The notes under the pieces are model-generated. The model was not told where the DNA came from and did no database searches. It saw only the letters and a program-made list of their open reading frames with translations. The translations under genes were made by a program, and so were the position numbers. This document shows positions 24,113-37,212 of a DNA stretch of 64,000 nt, one piece after another. The stretch spans positions 4,642,055 to 4,706,054 of the forward strand of contig NC_058508.1 of NCBI RefSeq assembly GCF_020382885.2, in the 5' to 3' direction. Source of the DNA: Scatophagus argus. Lineage: Eukaryota > Chordata > Actinopteri > Scatophagidae. Each line of letters opens with the position of its first letter. The first letter of the stretch is position 1.

Positions 24113-25964
24113 CCATGTTGCATCGAGTGCTATCATAAAGCTGGGTTTACCCTTTGCCAAAAATCTGCTCATGGCCATGGAACAAAGAAGTAAAATAAGA
24201 AAATATCAGTTTTTGATAATCATGCCCCACTCTCTCTCTTCAGTGCCCTGCAAAGAGTTCAGCCTGCCTCATACACACACCGACATTTAAACCCCCATGC
24301 ACAGGCCCCGCCCACAGCAGTCATCCCTCTGTCGCTGCGCAGCGATGTAACGAGATTAATTGCCAAAGGTAATCCAAAAATCCCTGGGCTTAAACAAATT
24401 AAGGACGGTTTGCCTCTCTGGGTCCCCTCCCCTTTCTCTCCCCCCTCCCCCCATCTCGTCATCATCATGTCCTCTGCACCTCCCCCCTGCGCTCCCCCTC
24501 TGTCTGTCATTCATCCTCCTTCATCCCAGCTGAAATAGAGACATAAACATACACAAACGCACATAGTGAGATCTGATGTAGGTGGTGAACTGTGTTACAT
24601 TAACTCTTTTATCTCCTTGGACTGCATAAGCAGATGATTAGAGAGGAGGGGTCTCTTCTCTGTGTGTGTGTTTGTGTGTGTGCATGCGTGGTATGTGGTA
24701 TATATTTTCTCATCAATAATCATCTTTTAAGTGGTATTGTGCAATTGCCCCCCTTTGCACATTTCCCACTGTGTCCCTTACTACAAATGAAATATTGTTA
24801 AGTGTGATCATTTCAGTGGCCTTGTATTCACTGTTGCCCCCCCCCCCCTCCAGAATTGTCTGTATGGAAAAGTTCCTGAAACGTTTTTATACTCAAATGC
24901 TTAAACTCTTAAGTGAAAAGGCACATCAACCATGTGATACATGATGTTTTTGATGCAGTCAGATTTCAGAATGAAATACAATGAACTGAATTTGAACAAG
25001 TAAAACGTACCTTATAGTAAGTTTTACAGGATATATGAGAGGAAAATGAAAGTGGATGAGTTTTTGAGCTCAGATAAACATCCAGTATGAGTCTGAGCTT
25101 TAGATAAAAGCACAGATTGAGTTCTGTGTCATTCGGCTGTTTCTGCCAGGACTCTGTGTGTTGTATAATGACAGTTCAGAACACCCCAAAATCAGGATGA
25201 TGACCACAGTTGTTATCTGGGTCACTGCAGGTTTAGCCGGGACTGCTGCCAAAAACTTAGATCAGTTCATCAGAAACCTGGTGAGGTTGATGTAGGAATA
25301 CAAAAAAGCAGCTCCACAAGGAATTGCGAAAACTGGTTTGACAAACAATTTTTAGGTTCTACAAAGCAAATGTACAAAGTGATTAACAACTGATGGCACA
25401 GACAGGAGGTCTATAGATATCATGTCAAAAGAAACATGATTTGTCAGAATAAGACAACATTTTATATTAACAAGAGCAACGTGTGTGACATATTAAACAA
25501 AAATAAACTGTGACTCAACCACCAACGCTATGCAATGGCACAAAAAGCTGAGAGAAAAGGTTCTGTATGTGCATTACACACTACACCAATGGAACCACAC
25601 CAATCACCACACAATATTAAAACAATTTGTTAAAAGATCTACCGTGAGGCAACAAACAAAAGAAAGGCTCTCGTTTTCCAACCCCAAAGCAAAAACTTCA
25701 GGGGTTCAAACATATTCAGTGGGCAGCATTTAACTGATTATAGCTGAAGAAAAGACAGCCATATCTTAAGGTCTTCAACAAGAACTTATCTCGTGCAGAC
25801 TGCAAAACCAAAGTGCCTCTCCTGAAGGTGCAACCGATCATGTGTCCTCTCTGTAGACTACTGTGTGTGGTTTTCTAAGGGCTTTGTTTTAGTTGTGTCA
25901 GCTGCCTGTATGTGGGTCTGTTGGTTGCTGAAATTTTGATCATGGTCCCCAGTGGACTGACTTA

Positions 25965-26235
25965 AACGATTTCCCAGCTTTTCCTCAAACACCATCATGA
26001 GGTCAGCGTTTTGGTCTTTTCTGACATATCTTGACAACTTTTGGCTGGATTACTGTAACATAATACTTTGTTATAACTTAATGTCTGAGCTTTTCTGCTA
26101 GTCATTATCAGGTCAAAGTGTAACTTTATTAATGCTATGTTTTATGGCCAAATACCTTCAAAACTAATATTATTCCCATCAGCCTTAGCTGTACTTTGTG
26201 TTTAGTGCTAGTTGTCTGCAGAAGCTAGTTAGTGG
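25965..26235 (-). repeat. interspersed repeat, family B copy 2
   Basis: Contains CTTTTCCTCAAACACCATCATGAGGTCA, ATGGCCAAATACCTTCAAAACTAAT and CCCATCAGCCTTAGCTGTACTTTGTGTTTAGTGCTAG, the reverse orientation of the same family seen at 61105-61450. Confidence 0.7.
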
Positions 26236-26974
26236 AAAATAGCCTTTAGTGTGCCCACAAAAGTGGTTACAATACAAGATTAGATTTTCTGGTCTATTTT
26301 TAAGTTCAGTCAATTCTGTACAAGGACCAAACCGTTCATCAGTTCCATGATTAGAGAAAATAATTGATAATGATTGTTTTTATATTTGTGCACACCTTGT
26401 AGGTAATTTCCTCAATCGAGTGCTAAAATACATTTGAGCAGACAGTAAATGTACATAAGGCCTCATGTCACCCCTAATGTTTCAGGAAGCCATCGTAGAT
26501 TGGGCTAAATCTCAGAACTTGCATTATTCTGTCTGTCAAGTCTGATCTGCATGCAGACAGGCTGGAGGTGAGCAGCCGCTGGTGGGATTTTGTCAGTCCA
26601 AAAGCTCTTAGCTCTGAACTGAACCTGAGGCCTCATTAGGCTTCTGACACTCTGCCTGACTGCTGTAGGGGTTTACACACACACGGCTGTCGTCTGTTCA
26701 CAATTTGAAAGATCAAAATCCAAGCCATCATTAGTTATCCTTCATCTTGAACTTGAGCATTATTTTTAATAGTGTGACAGAAAAAAGGAGCATATTTTTT
26801 TCTTTTTGTGTGTGTGTGTGTGAAAGGCCCTGTGTAAATAAAGTTTATTATCAGTGTTATCGTTCAACTTGAATTTGAAATTCCAGCAGTGCTAATTTGA
26901 CTGTGAAGTTAGGTTAAAGAAATACATTGACATTTTGGGAAATGTATAAATTTGCTTGTAAATATGAAGCTAGA

Positions 26975-27260
26975 GCCAGCAGCTAGTTATATTAGCTTAG
27001 GATGAAAACTGGAAAGACCAAGAACAGAAAAACTGCCTCTGTAAAAACATTTTAAAAATGTAAAAATCTGCCTACAAGAACTCTATTTCTTGACTCTATG
27101 CAGTTGCCAGTCAACTAGCAAAGACTCCACAAAGTTTCCCCTTGTTTCTAGTCTTTGTGCTAAGCTAAGCTACCCGGCTGCTCCCTGTAGCTCCATTTTT
27201 ACCTAAAAACATGAAAATGGTATCAATCTGCTCATCAAACACTCGACAAGAAAATGAAAA
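26975..27260. repeat. palindromic repeat, family A copy 5
   Basis: The left part reads TTAGCTTAGGATGAAAACTGGAAAGACC. The right part reads TTTCCCCTTGTTTCTAGTCTTTGTGCTAAGCTAAGCTACCCGGCTG, with the flank AACATGAAAATGGTATCAATCTGCTCATC. Both arms are recognisable. Confidence 0.65.
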
Positions 27261-29319
27261 ATCTTCTTTATCGAAATGTCATACCTTTCTATTACAGATG
27301 TTGTTTCTTTGCTGAAAAATCAAATTTCTGCATTAGAAAGGTTTAAAATGGCAGAAATGAAAAGGATAATATGGTTTCATTAAAGTTCACACATCTGAAC
27401 TTTTATAATAGTCACAATATCACTTGACCTGTGGTTGTACAATATTTTTCAGGACAGGATTACTGCAGTTAATATACAGGTATTTGCAGCTTTGTACAAA
27501 AAGCCTCAAAAGCCAGAAATCTCAGTCTGTATTACAATAGTGCAAAGTTCAAACACCCATCCAGTGTCCATTCATGCTCTTCCTGCTCACCTTCCCAACA
27601 TAAAGCAACTGGTTATAATGCTGGACACAATGTCAGAAAAATATAGGCTGTGAAGGTAATATGTTGGCATTGTGAGGGCGTATTGCAAGTGAACACAGAC
27701 TCTGCAAATAGACACGCATTAGCCACCTATAATCCACTTAAACTAATCTTTCTCAGTTTTGGAAAACATCCTTCACTGTGTATAAAATCGAACGTTTCTC
27801 TCATGCATGAACTTTTCCAGTGAAATGCATTCATCAAATGATAAAGAATGCCATAAAATCAGCATCAAAGTATATAATCCAATAAATGAACCTTGTGCTC
27901 CCTGCGACCACAGCTGCTTAACAGATTTACTGCTCGGCTGAAATACATGGAGAAAGAGAAGAGAAATAAACTGCAGCTGAAATGAGTCATTTATGGAACA
28001 ACAGAAAATTAATCAAGACAAGTTTCGTGGTGAGTTTTTGAGCGGACGCACCAAACATTTTGTTGTTGTTGTTGTTTATGAAACAGATAACTAGTCAAAA
28101 ACATCTGAAAAGGCTTGCTTTTCTCTGTTTATCATCCATTGGAAACCTTTTTCAAGTTTTTCGACTGTTAGGCAGGAACAAGTAATTTTATAACTGCAGA
28201 TTGGCTATGGTAGTAACTTGAACCAATAACTAATTCTAAAATAAACCACAGTATAAAATGAAAATAGCGAATAACTCACCCTCTTTAGTGTTGGTTCCAC
28301 TCAGCTTTTTGGCTTTTAGTTTATTTTAATGTTTTGCATCCAAATGTCCTCCAGACAAATCCACCACCACTGACTGATGAGAAGTCGTCACACACAACTC
28401 CCTCCCTCTCTCGCTCCCCCTCCCCCCTCCTGCGTTAATCTCTACAATATCCCCCACTGCCAACTACTTAGTGTCCACCTCCACTGCAGAAAAGTCCATC
28501 TTTAACAGCTAGTTCGTCTAACACCGTGCTTTTAAATCGTATTTCTAAACCATTGAGAAACGTATGCTGCATACATACAAGTGTCACTCTGACTCACATG
28601 ACTGAGTCAAATACAAATCAGATTATCACACTGCACCTCTCCAAATATGTTAAGCATCCATATTTTTTATTTACACTCCAGGTGTGCTGAAACGCCAGAG
28701 GGATGCTAACCTGTGTGTATTTTTTATTCCAGGAATAAGATGAATTAAAGAGAGCATGAGTGGAAATTTCTTCCATGATTGGGCTTTAGCACCCTGGACA
28801 GCAAACAACCCGAGTGTGCTGCCAATCACAGGGAACCTTCACCCTGATGCTAAGAGTCTGATGTGGGTGGAGGTCCTGACCCCTGAGAGAACAGCAGCAC
28901 TGTCTGAGGAGATGCATGCGTGTCTGTGTGACTGACAGAATACAGCACTTATTCACTGGAAGATTACACTTGTTCCTATACACTCAGCTCTTTCAAGGTA
29001 ATGTAATCAATGCAGCAAATCAGAATATAAATTCCAGAATATAAAAATAAAGTTTGTGTGGTGAATATAATGCATAATGCATTTCTTTATTTTTTTTTTT
29101 TAATTAAACTGTTAAATGACAAACTCCTTGGGCTAGGGCTAAACTAAAAGTCATATCATCTTTCCTTCAACATGTTTATGACAACAACTGTACCAAATTA
29201 CATTGAAGATGTAAAGTTATGAGTGCAATACCAAAGCTCTCCAGCAGATGGCCATAGTGCATCCAATACCTATGTGGAACAACCCAAATGTACTGTCTCC
29301 ATAGGCTAGGACTTGAATA

Positions 29320-29675
29320 TCACATCGTTTCTGCATCCTCATACTTCTACTTCAATTCAGACGCAAATACGTTTCACTGCACTATAATTATAAGATAACT
29401 TTGGTTACTTCTTTCTTTACATATAATTCATAATATAATATATAAATAAAAATTATGATACGTTATTATAAGTTATGATAATATAAAACTTAAATCAACT
29501 TGGAGGGGGGATTCACCGCCTTTACCAACCGCAACATTCAAGCGATGAACACATGAATACATCAATAATTGAATATTTTACTTCAGTAAAGTTTTGAATG
29601 TATGACCTCATAACAGAGTATTTCTACACTGAGGTATTGTACGTTTACTTCAGTAAAAGAAGTCTTCCAGCGCTG
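29320..29675. repeat. interspersed repeat, family C copy 3
   Basis: ATACTTCTACTTCAATTCAG, then ATTTTACTTCAGTAAAGTTTTGAATGTATGACCTCA and GTTTACTTCAGTAAAAGAAGTCTTCCA parallel the copy at 34795-35225. Confidence 0.6.
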
Positions 29676-30203
29676 TCATTGCTATCCATAAGAGCTTCAG
29701 TTCTTTGGCTTTGAAATAAACAGAGAAACTGCTGACAGTTAGACTGAGAGGTGATGTCAGCTGTTACACCACAGTCTGTCAAAACTGGATGTATTCTGAC
29801 CAGTTGTATACAATTGTATGCTTAGTGACCGTGGAGGCTTCTAAAGGCCTGTCATTTATTTTAATTATCAGAATTATGTTGTGGACAACAATGACAGTCA
29901 GCACTGGACTGGTAATGTGCCTTTTCATTTTTTTGCTTTCCTCCATATATTCAGTTTAAGAAAATGTAGCCTCAGGGACTATCATGTCCAAACTGTCAGA
30001 AGACTGAAGACCAGGAACTGAAGCTCTATTGACTAGATGTTGTTACGGTGGATATGCAGTTGCTAATGTATGCCAGGGCACAAAAGGATATTTGACTTTG
30101 ATATACCATTTCAGCTGATGACAATTTACATACAAGTTCTCTTATCCCATTTCATAACTTATTAGTTCCAAATATACACCACTCAGCCAAAAATTTCCTT
30201 TAG

Positions 30204-30236
<33 letters not shown>
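30204..30236 (+). repeat. poly-A run
   Basis: Thirty-three uninterrupted A residues. No identifiable retroposon body sits upstream. It may be the tail of a decayed element or simple slippage. Confidence 0.85.
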
Positions 30237-30239
<3 letters not shown>

Positions 30240-30345
30240 GTCTGGTTGCATTCATGAGTCATTGTTCAAACACTTCCCATAGCTTTAAAGCCAATATGAA
30301 TGAGTCACCGGACAGATGGAGACAACGAGATTCCAGCTCAAAATG

Positions 30346-30351
30346 TTTATT
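30346..30351 (-). terminator. ferritin polyadenylation signal
   Basis: TTTATT on the plus strand is AATAAA on the gene strand, about 370 bases beyond the stop codon at 30719-30721. This predicts a 3' UTR of about 390 bases. Confidence 0.6.
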
Positions 30352-30718
30352 AGGATTAAGAACAGATCAGAAACAGTCACAATAATTGTTAAACTGTCAC
30401 ACAAGAGCAGGTTTATAAGTCATGAGAGCCAGGCAGCAGGCAAACCAAAGCCTCGGAGAGAGCAGCAAAAGGATGCTGTGACGATGAGAACAACATCAGC
30501 CCAAACTCTCAGAGACCTAAAATCCATCCTCCTATATGACATTTAAAAACAGCGACACCACCAGAACATGTGAAAGCCTATCAGTGTAATAGGTTAAGCA
30601 GATCACATACAAAAATCAGGCCCAATGAATGAACAACTGGAGCAAGAAGTTAAGCTGAGTTTAAAGCCTGTTTTGTCATTAAGATTTTCACCCCAGGCTC
30701 AATCTTGGCACTTTGCAT

Positions 30719-32254
30719 TTAGCTCTTGCCCCCCAGGGAGTGCTTGTCAAACAAGTACTCCGCCATCTTGTTGTTGTGGGAATCCATGCGGGTGAGGTTG
30801 GTAATGTGATCGCCCAGCTTCTTGATGGCCTCCACCTGCTCGTTCAGGTAGTGGGTCTCCAGGAAGTCACACAGCTGGGGACAGGATGAGAGAACACAAG
30901 TTGGTTTAGTTAACACAGACAAAAAGTTTACCCATGAAGCTCTCATTACTCATAGATTTTTTATGCAACTTACATGAGGGTCTACATGTTGAGAGGCCAG
31001 CTTGTGCAGGTCCAGCAGAGCCTGGTTGACATTCTTCTCCAGCTGCAGGGCGCACTGCATGGCCTCCAGCCCGCTCCCCCACTCATCACGCTCCGGTTTC
31101 TATGGAAGAAAAACATTCAATTAAAGCCAACTGAACACTCATTACATTAAGCCTTGTGTACGCAGGGTACAATGATCTCAGTCACCAGTACTCCATATCA
31201 TAAAAAAAGCTTAGAGGATTAGCTCTGATTTTTGATTTGAAGAAATAATTTAGTTCAGGACTGATTTTACAAAATATAACGTATTAACTGGAAGTAGCTT
31301 GCTACTAAAACCGAAGCTGAGATGTCAATATGGTACAGAGGCTGAACGTTACTTTGTACTACAAGAGGTACAGTCTCACAGAATAGGTAGGGAAAAAGTG
31401 TTAAAACCTGAAAAATTACCAGTTGATCTGTAGTAGACACAATGTATGTGGTGAGACATGTTACAACGGGACCAGCTGTCCACTCTGTACCAACCTTGAT
31501 GTCCTGGAGGAAGATGCGTCCTCCTCTCTTGTTCTGGAAGGACAGCAGCTTCTCTGCATGCTCCCTCTCCTCCTCACTGTTCTCCTTGAAGAAATGGGAG
31601 AAGCCTGGAAGGGCCACATCATCACGGGAGAAGTAAAAGGCCTGAGGGGAAAGGAGGATAAAAACAGTGATTATAAGACATCACCCGTCATTATTTGTCA
31701 AACAGTAGTTATGCAGCCAGTTAGCGGTCAGGAACATGACTCATAGCTTCTAGTCAGTTTAGATACAAACAAGGATTGAGTAGAACACGTGAAGGTGGTG
31801 GACAAAGAAAAAAAACAACTCGTATGAGCATGACGCAGCACTTTTTCTGCAGCGGTGGGTGGGGGCTAAACCTCTCCTTATCTGGCAACCTGCCCATCAG
31901 CGATAACACAACCAGGAAACGTAGAAACAGCAAGCTAACGCTGAAATGCTTCGCAATTGCATTAAATAACAATATTCCTAAAAAAATTAGCTTTCAGAAT
32001 TTATTAATAATTGTATTTACCATTATTCAGTTTAACGTATCAAGTCTGTGAATCACCTAATGTGGATGATACGCTATCAAGACACAGCAGAATCATGATT
32101 TGCATGCATTAACATATGCTATTAAAAACATTCAGAAGCGGTTTTTCCTCACCATTGAAGTGTAGGTGTAAGAAGCAAACAGCTCCATGTTGACCATACG
32201 GTTGATGGCGGCCTCGCAGTCGCGGTGGTAGTTCTGACGCACTTGGGACTCCAT
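30719..32254 (-). CDS. ferritin, middle subunit type (ferroxidase-competent)
   Basis: Four minus-strand exons, 32153-32254, 31495-31641, 30974-31099 and 30719-30874, join to 531 nt (176 aa), the usual fish ferritin length. Ferritin forms the 24-subunit cytosolic iron-storage shell. The product starts [20 protein letters not shown] and ends [14 protein letters not shown] without a signal peptide. Every ferroxidase-centre residue of human H ferritin is present at the expected offset of three: Glu24, Tyr31, Glu58/Glu59 and His62 (in [11 protein letters not shown]), Glu104 (LEKNVNQ) and Gln138 (HYLNEQ). The helix C/D region [19 protein letters not shown] and the LGGKS end resemble the teleost 'middle' subunit, which combines H-type oxidation with L-like acidic surface residues. 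An IRE in the 5' leader indicates iron-controlled translation. It could also be labelled an H-type paralogue. Confidence 0.95.
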
Positions 32255-32394
32255 TTCGGCTGGCGTTTTGAGCTTTTTCTTTACAAAACAGTACAAAAAT
32301 AGAGCTTTACGGCGACTTTATCCAGTAGTGTTCAAGTATAAGAGGTGTTCGTGTCCGGAATGCAGACGAATAGAAAAAAAGGGACGAAGGAAGA

Positions 32395-32427
32395 AGTTCC
32401 GTTCAAACACTGTTGAAGCAAGAACTC
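32395..32427 (-). promoter_or_regulatory. iron-responsive element (IRE) in ferritin 5' UTR
   Basis: On the gene strand a CAGTGT loop (plus-strand 32407-32412) is enclosed by a perfect five-base upper stem, TTCAA with TTGAA. A single unpaired C sits at plus-strand 32418, directly 5' of the upper stem. A lower stem of GTTCTTG against CGGAAC follows, with one wobble and one extra base. This is the canonical IRE that binds IRP1/IRP2 and blocks ferritin translation when iron is low. It lies about 155 bases upstream of the ATG, and roughly 20-25 bases from the start site expected from the TATA box. Confidence 0.93.
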
Positions 32428-32473
32428 CTTTAGATTTTCTTCCCGATCGTAAATGGCAGCAAGTAGCCCACTG

Positions 32474-32481
32474 TATTTATA
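32474..32481 (-). promoter_or_regulatory. TATA box of the ferritin gene
   Basis: TATAAATA on the gene strand. Transcription would start near 32447-32452, placing the IRE close to the mRNA cap, as needed for strong IRP repression. Confidence 0.75.
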
Positions 32482-33569
32482 GGCTACTGCACACGTAAGC
32501 CCTCGTGACAGACGTAACGTCATTCTGCAGCTTTCAGCCAATCACTGAGGTAGCACATGATAGTGGGGGAAGGCGTGGGATAAGGGATGATGCTGCATTT
32601 CTTTTTCCTTATTCGTGCGAATCGAGGTTTCATGTTTCATTTGATTTACTCGAACCTGCTGACAGAGTTACCTACAATGACGAAGCACTTTTAATATCTT
32701 CAGAATCAATAAACTGGTTGAAATTCATAGAACTGACCCGCAATACAGAATCACTTAAAGTGTGTTATTTGTGTGGAGAGGCAGACTGTGACGTTTTCAT
32801 TTTCCTTTAGTCACACATATACAGATAACATAAAAATAAGGAGAAAAGAAAACATTAATTACTCTTTCATGTTAACTACAATACAACAGGCCTTATTGAA
32901 ATCAAAAGTGTGACTGTTTCTCATTGACCCTTATGTCAAAACACATGGACACAAGTTCTTTGCAAACTTGCAAATACAAATGACAAACATCATGAAGTTG
33001 GTGAGGCTGCAAAATAACTTTAATTTTTATAGATGTTCTCTCTTTCTTCTTTCTTTTTCTGTAAGATGACCATGCACTCCTTTTCTGACTAATACTCTTC
33101 ATAGTCAATCTAACTTGTTTAATCCTAGTATAGTAAAATTTGGGCCAATAGCGCTGGTATACTTGTTTAACCTCATAAATACATTGCCACATCTAAAAAG
33201 TGCTGATAACGTGTTTTCACCCAAGGTGGTTTTTATTGCATTACTCAATACCACAGCACTGTTGCGAGAGATTGACTCCAAACAACCTGAAATGACCTGT
33301 AATTTCTAAAACAAAAAGAGAACAACGAATCTGCTTCATTTATTTCATTTGTAAGCACATTTGATTTTTTTTTCCCTAATGAAACAGAGTCTCAGTCCTG
33401 TTTTTGGGGAAACTCTTTATGATATTTTGCTGCAAAAATAGTGTCATTACATCAGGGCTACCAGGTGTGTTATTCACACAGGTGTAATAATACAGTTTTT
33501 GATATTTTCAATAAAGGGATCCACTATACAGCGCATACATGGAGGGAAAGACATGCTAGCATGCAGGGT

Positions 33570-33665
33570 GTCCTCTGCTCCCTGCCCAGTGCATGCTGGG
33601 ATAGGCTCCAGCCTCCTGTGACCATGAACAGAATAAGTGGTTTAGGAAATGCAAGGATGGAACCA
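33570..33665 (+). repeat. interspersed repeat, family F copy 1 (tail)
   Basis: TGCTGGGATAGGCTCCAGCC, then GTGACCATGAACAGAATAAG and a decayed GCAAGGATGG tail match the end of a very common teleost repeat, better preserved at 61620-61925. Confidence 0.7.
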
Positions 33666-34794
33666 TTACAATAAAATAGTGAAGGTGTATCAGTGTTTAT
33701 GTAATTACAGTAAACAGGCTCTGGAGTAAAACATCAACTGACTCTATATTTGGTTAATTTGTGAGCCAGTTGAGTGACATTTAGTCTATCTGAAAAGGAC
33801 TGTAGGGTTAACTATACTGTACTGAAGTGACATTAAAATGACCTGCATGCTGTGTTTATGATTAGCCTCTGTGGTAAACCAAGCCCACCTGCCTCTAATT
33901 CAGAAACACATTGAGAGTTAGGTTGGAGTTTGTCCTCATTTCAACTTGATTATTACGAACTATCCCCTATGATCACTCTTATCAGGCTATAATGAACTGA
34001 CACAGCACTGTGGGCCAGTAGTTTTCCACTGACATAGCTGTGCTTTGTTTACAGTGTCTTGCCCAGGTGGACATGAAGGGCCTGTCAGCGTGGAGTAGTG
34101 CTAAGGAAAGAAATTAAGAACACATCTTTAATTTGGCACATGCTTCACTGAAGGTATGTTGCATACAGAGCTAATGTGTATCAGAAGTAGCTTTCATATT
34201 TCAATATACACATAACAAAAATGTAAAGGTCACTCTAAAATGTATTTTTTTTCATGACACAAAGTGGTGGAGCTCATACTGCTTTTGTCCGCGAGCACTT
34301 CCAAAATTAACACAAAATAAAAGGTCCTTGAAGTTGCTTTAACTTCTTTTGTGACAACCCTCTGGTCTGTTTGGTTGTGTCTTGTTTGTTCTTCTCTTGC
34401 AGGTTCACATTTGGCAAGTTGGGGCCGTCCACTCGTGCCCAATGCTCCCAGTTCTTTTCGAAATAAATCAGTTAATTTGTGTGCATTTCTGGTGTCTTCA
34501 TGGTCCTTTGAGCCAGTGACAACACTTTGCTGTCATCCCAACGTGTCCTAACCATATGGACTTGTCACAACAGGAAAAACACAATTAGACTTAACTGCAA
34601 TGACAGGTCAGTTGCATTAAATGTAACAGTGACAGTGAACCAGCTCACACAGTGGCAGGACCTCCTCTAAGTGGAATGAATCATTAATACACCTGTGAGC
34701 TTCCTCCTATGACAAGTCAAAACATCTGCTATGTAACCAGTGCATTCCTTATGGCTTCAGAAGCACAAGACTCTGCTTGTTCCTGGCAGAAAGT

Positions 34795-35225
34795 ACAATT
34801 TTGAGGTATTTGTACTGTACTAATACTTCATTTAGTAGTTACTTTTCAGATTTTGTTTAATAATGCTAAATATATTTAACTAACAAATTCTAATGTTATA
34901 TTGTAGACTAAGATAAAGATCCTCAGGGGGAAATTCACAAGCTACCCAGCAGATAAAATCTGTAAAAAAAATCCTTGATTAAAGAGATGAACACATTAAT
35001 GCATCAATAATTACAATACACTAATATGCATGACTCTGATATATGCCAATCTATATGATGAATACTTTTATTTTCCTACTTAAAGAGGATTGTCATGCTA
35101 ATACTATTGTACTTTTGCTCACGTAAAACTTAAATGTATGACTTCACTTGTGAGTATTACTACTCTGTGGTACCGCTGCTTTTACTGGAGTAAAAGACCT
35201 GAGTACTTCTTCCACTTCTGACCAT
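34795..35225 (+). repeat. interspersed repeat, family C copy 4
   Basis: Starts TACAATTTTGAGGTATTTGTAC and ends TTTACTGGAGTAAAAGACCTGAGTACTTCTTCCACTTCTGA. The end motif is one I recognise as frequent in percomorph genomes. This is the best-preserved of four copies in the window. Confidence 0.7.
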
Positions 35226-37212
35226 TACACAGATGAATTTAAGAAAGTATTCAGGGATTAATGGCACCAGATGCACTGTTACTACACGTGTTGCCAGGCA
35301 GTCTAACTAAAAGCAACAAAACCTGTCACGCATATACTGTTTTCTGTAATCAGGGAACAATAAAACTAAATATGGCCCTTTAGCAAAATACATAACACGT
35401 GTCCATAGTCATATTATGTGCTATATTCTCATACTTACAAAAAAGTGACTCAAAAATGTACTCATTCTTATTTTGTGCTGTGTCACTTTACCACGAAGAG
35501 TCGGTACATAGAATAAGGTTCAACTGAGGATTGTGCTGTGTCATTGTTGTGACTCAGCCCACTTCACTTTGCTCTGTTTTGGTCAGGCTGACAGACAGAG
35601 GGAGGAGTCTTGTGACCAAGGAAACGAATGACTGGAAGTCTTTACCTCAGTGCTCTGCTGGCTGGAACCGGTTTGGAAAAGTAAAATAGGAACAAGAAAG
35701 TTAAATAAGGAACTAATGATTAGATAGGATTTGCTGAGTACTGTAATAACATCAAGCACATGAATGGTATTTTTCTTTTCAAATGTTCCTTTCAAACATT
35801 TCTCACACTCTTTAATTGGTTAACCCTTTTCATACCTGCCAGTTCCTGCCACTTTTATACACAAAATTGCTAGACTGATATTGAGTTCAACAGCAAGTTA
35901 GACTTCCTTTTAGTTTGAATATCAGTGACATGTTTCCTTGATGAGCATCGACAGCTTTTCTTTTCTTTTTGTTTGGGCCAAAATAAATGATTACATTTTG
36001 GCACAGCATTTTTACATGTTGGTAAATGGGGCTCATAACAGCAACGTTGGCTCTTTTCTAGCAACTTCTGCAACGCTCCCATTTGAGACAAAATGTCTAC
36101 GGTCTAGTCAACAACAGTTAAGTGTTAACTATGAATGTGTGCCATATATGGCAGGGAGTTTCGCTCATTATAATGCTGACAAATGCTGATTGTTAAGAAA
36201 TAAAATGACGTGAGTTTTGCAATTATTTGGTCTTAAGAAAGATTAGATGAAACATTAAGGGTTCACCGAAGTTATCAGAATTCAGAAAGACAGCAGTGTG
36301 CAAATTCATTAAAGCATCTTTTAATTATGGCGTTAAGACAGTGAGACCCACAGTCATTCTCTGGAAACACATACAGTTTTGAGAAACAGTTTTGTTTTGT
36401 TTTTTTACATTGGGATTATTAAATTGGAAACAAACTAGATTTCACTGGGAATGTTTGCATCAAGTGTAGTCCACTTGCATGGCTAAAGGCTGCAGCATTA
36501 TTGTACAGTAATGACGACATACAGTACAGTGCATTAGCGTATTAAGACTAATCGAATTTTGCTCAGCCATCGACAGAACTCTAAGGCAGATGAGGTTTCA
36601 AGTTTCAGACTGAAAAAAGGGAAGCATTTGTAAAAACAATTACTATACCGAGATATTTATTGAAAGTATTTTATCATGTCTCTGTGAAACTCTGTCACTT
36701 CCAAGTATATATAATATTCTGCTCTGCTCTGTGTAAGTCTGTCTGGAAAACTAAATGCTTGCCCCAGAGTCATAATACTCTTAATAAATCAAGCAGAGAT
36801 ATGATGACTAATGGAAAAAAAGAAACATAATAGCAAAAGATAGAGGTAGAAAGTGAGCAGGTTTTGTGTTTATGATTGCATACATTTTACTATGTCAAGT
36901 TAACACATCAACAGTCCTGCTAACACATGGTCTTGGTGGTGAAGGGCTATGGGCTCTCCTGTCATAACCTCAAATCTAAATTTGTTAGTATATTTAATCT
37001 CATGTTTTCTAATACTATTCAACTACTTCATTGTTCATCTGACATCTTACAGTTTTCATGGTCACAGTTAATTTTTGATCCTTCCTTTCGAATCTACACC
37101 ATACAGGTCACAGTTAAACTCTCCATACTGATGTTAAAACAGCAGATATCTGCAGCTCTTTCTCCCTCTATCTTTCTTGCAATCTTCATCTTTTATCCCA
37201 GCCTCTGTCTTC

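Larger units (their letters stand above)
23000..30330. other. probable syt5 5' leader intron and intergenic DNA
   Basis: No coding exon was found between the syt5 ATG exon and the ferritin 3' end. A reverse-strand acceptor just above the syt5 ATG (exon edge near 22994) implies a non-coding first exon further away. A weak candidate has its donor at 28280/28281 (reverse-strand AAAGAG|GGTGAG or AAAGAGG|GTGAGT) in front of a purine-rich stretch to about 28440. The rest holds repeats (families A, B, C, a LINE tail at 24015-24112 and a poly-A run at 30204-30236). Confidence 0.4.
32500..37200. other. intergenic region between ferritin and aldh16a1 3' end
   Basis: Nothing coding could be supported. 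The stretch holds a decayed repeat tail at 33570-33665, a family C repeat at 34795-35225 and otherwise unique AT-rich DNA. Reverse-strand AATAAA or ATTAAA candidates for aldh16a1 lie at 36656-36661 and about 36320, so the first few hundred bases below 37213 are probably its 3' UTR. Confidence 0.45.
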
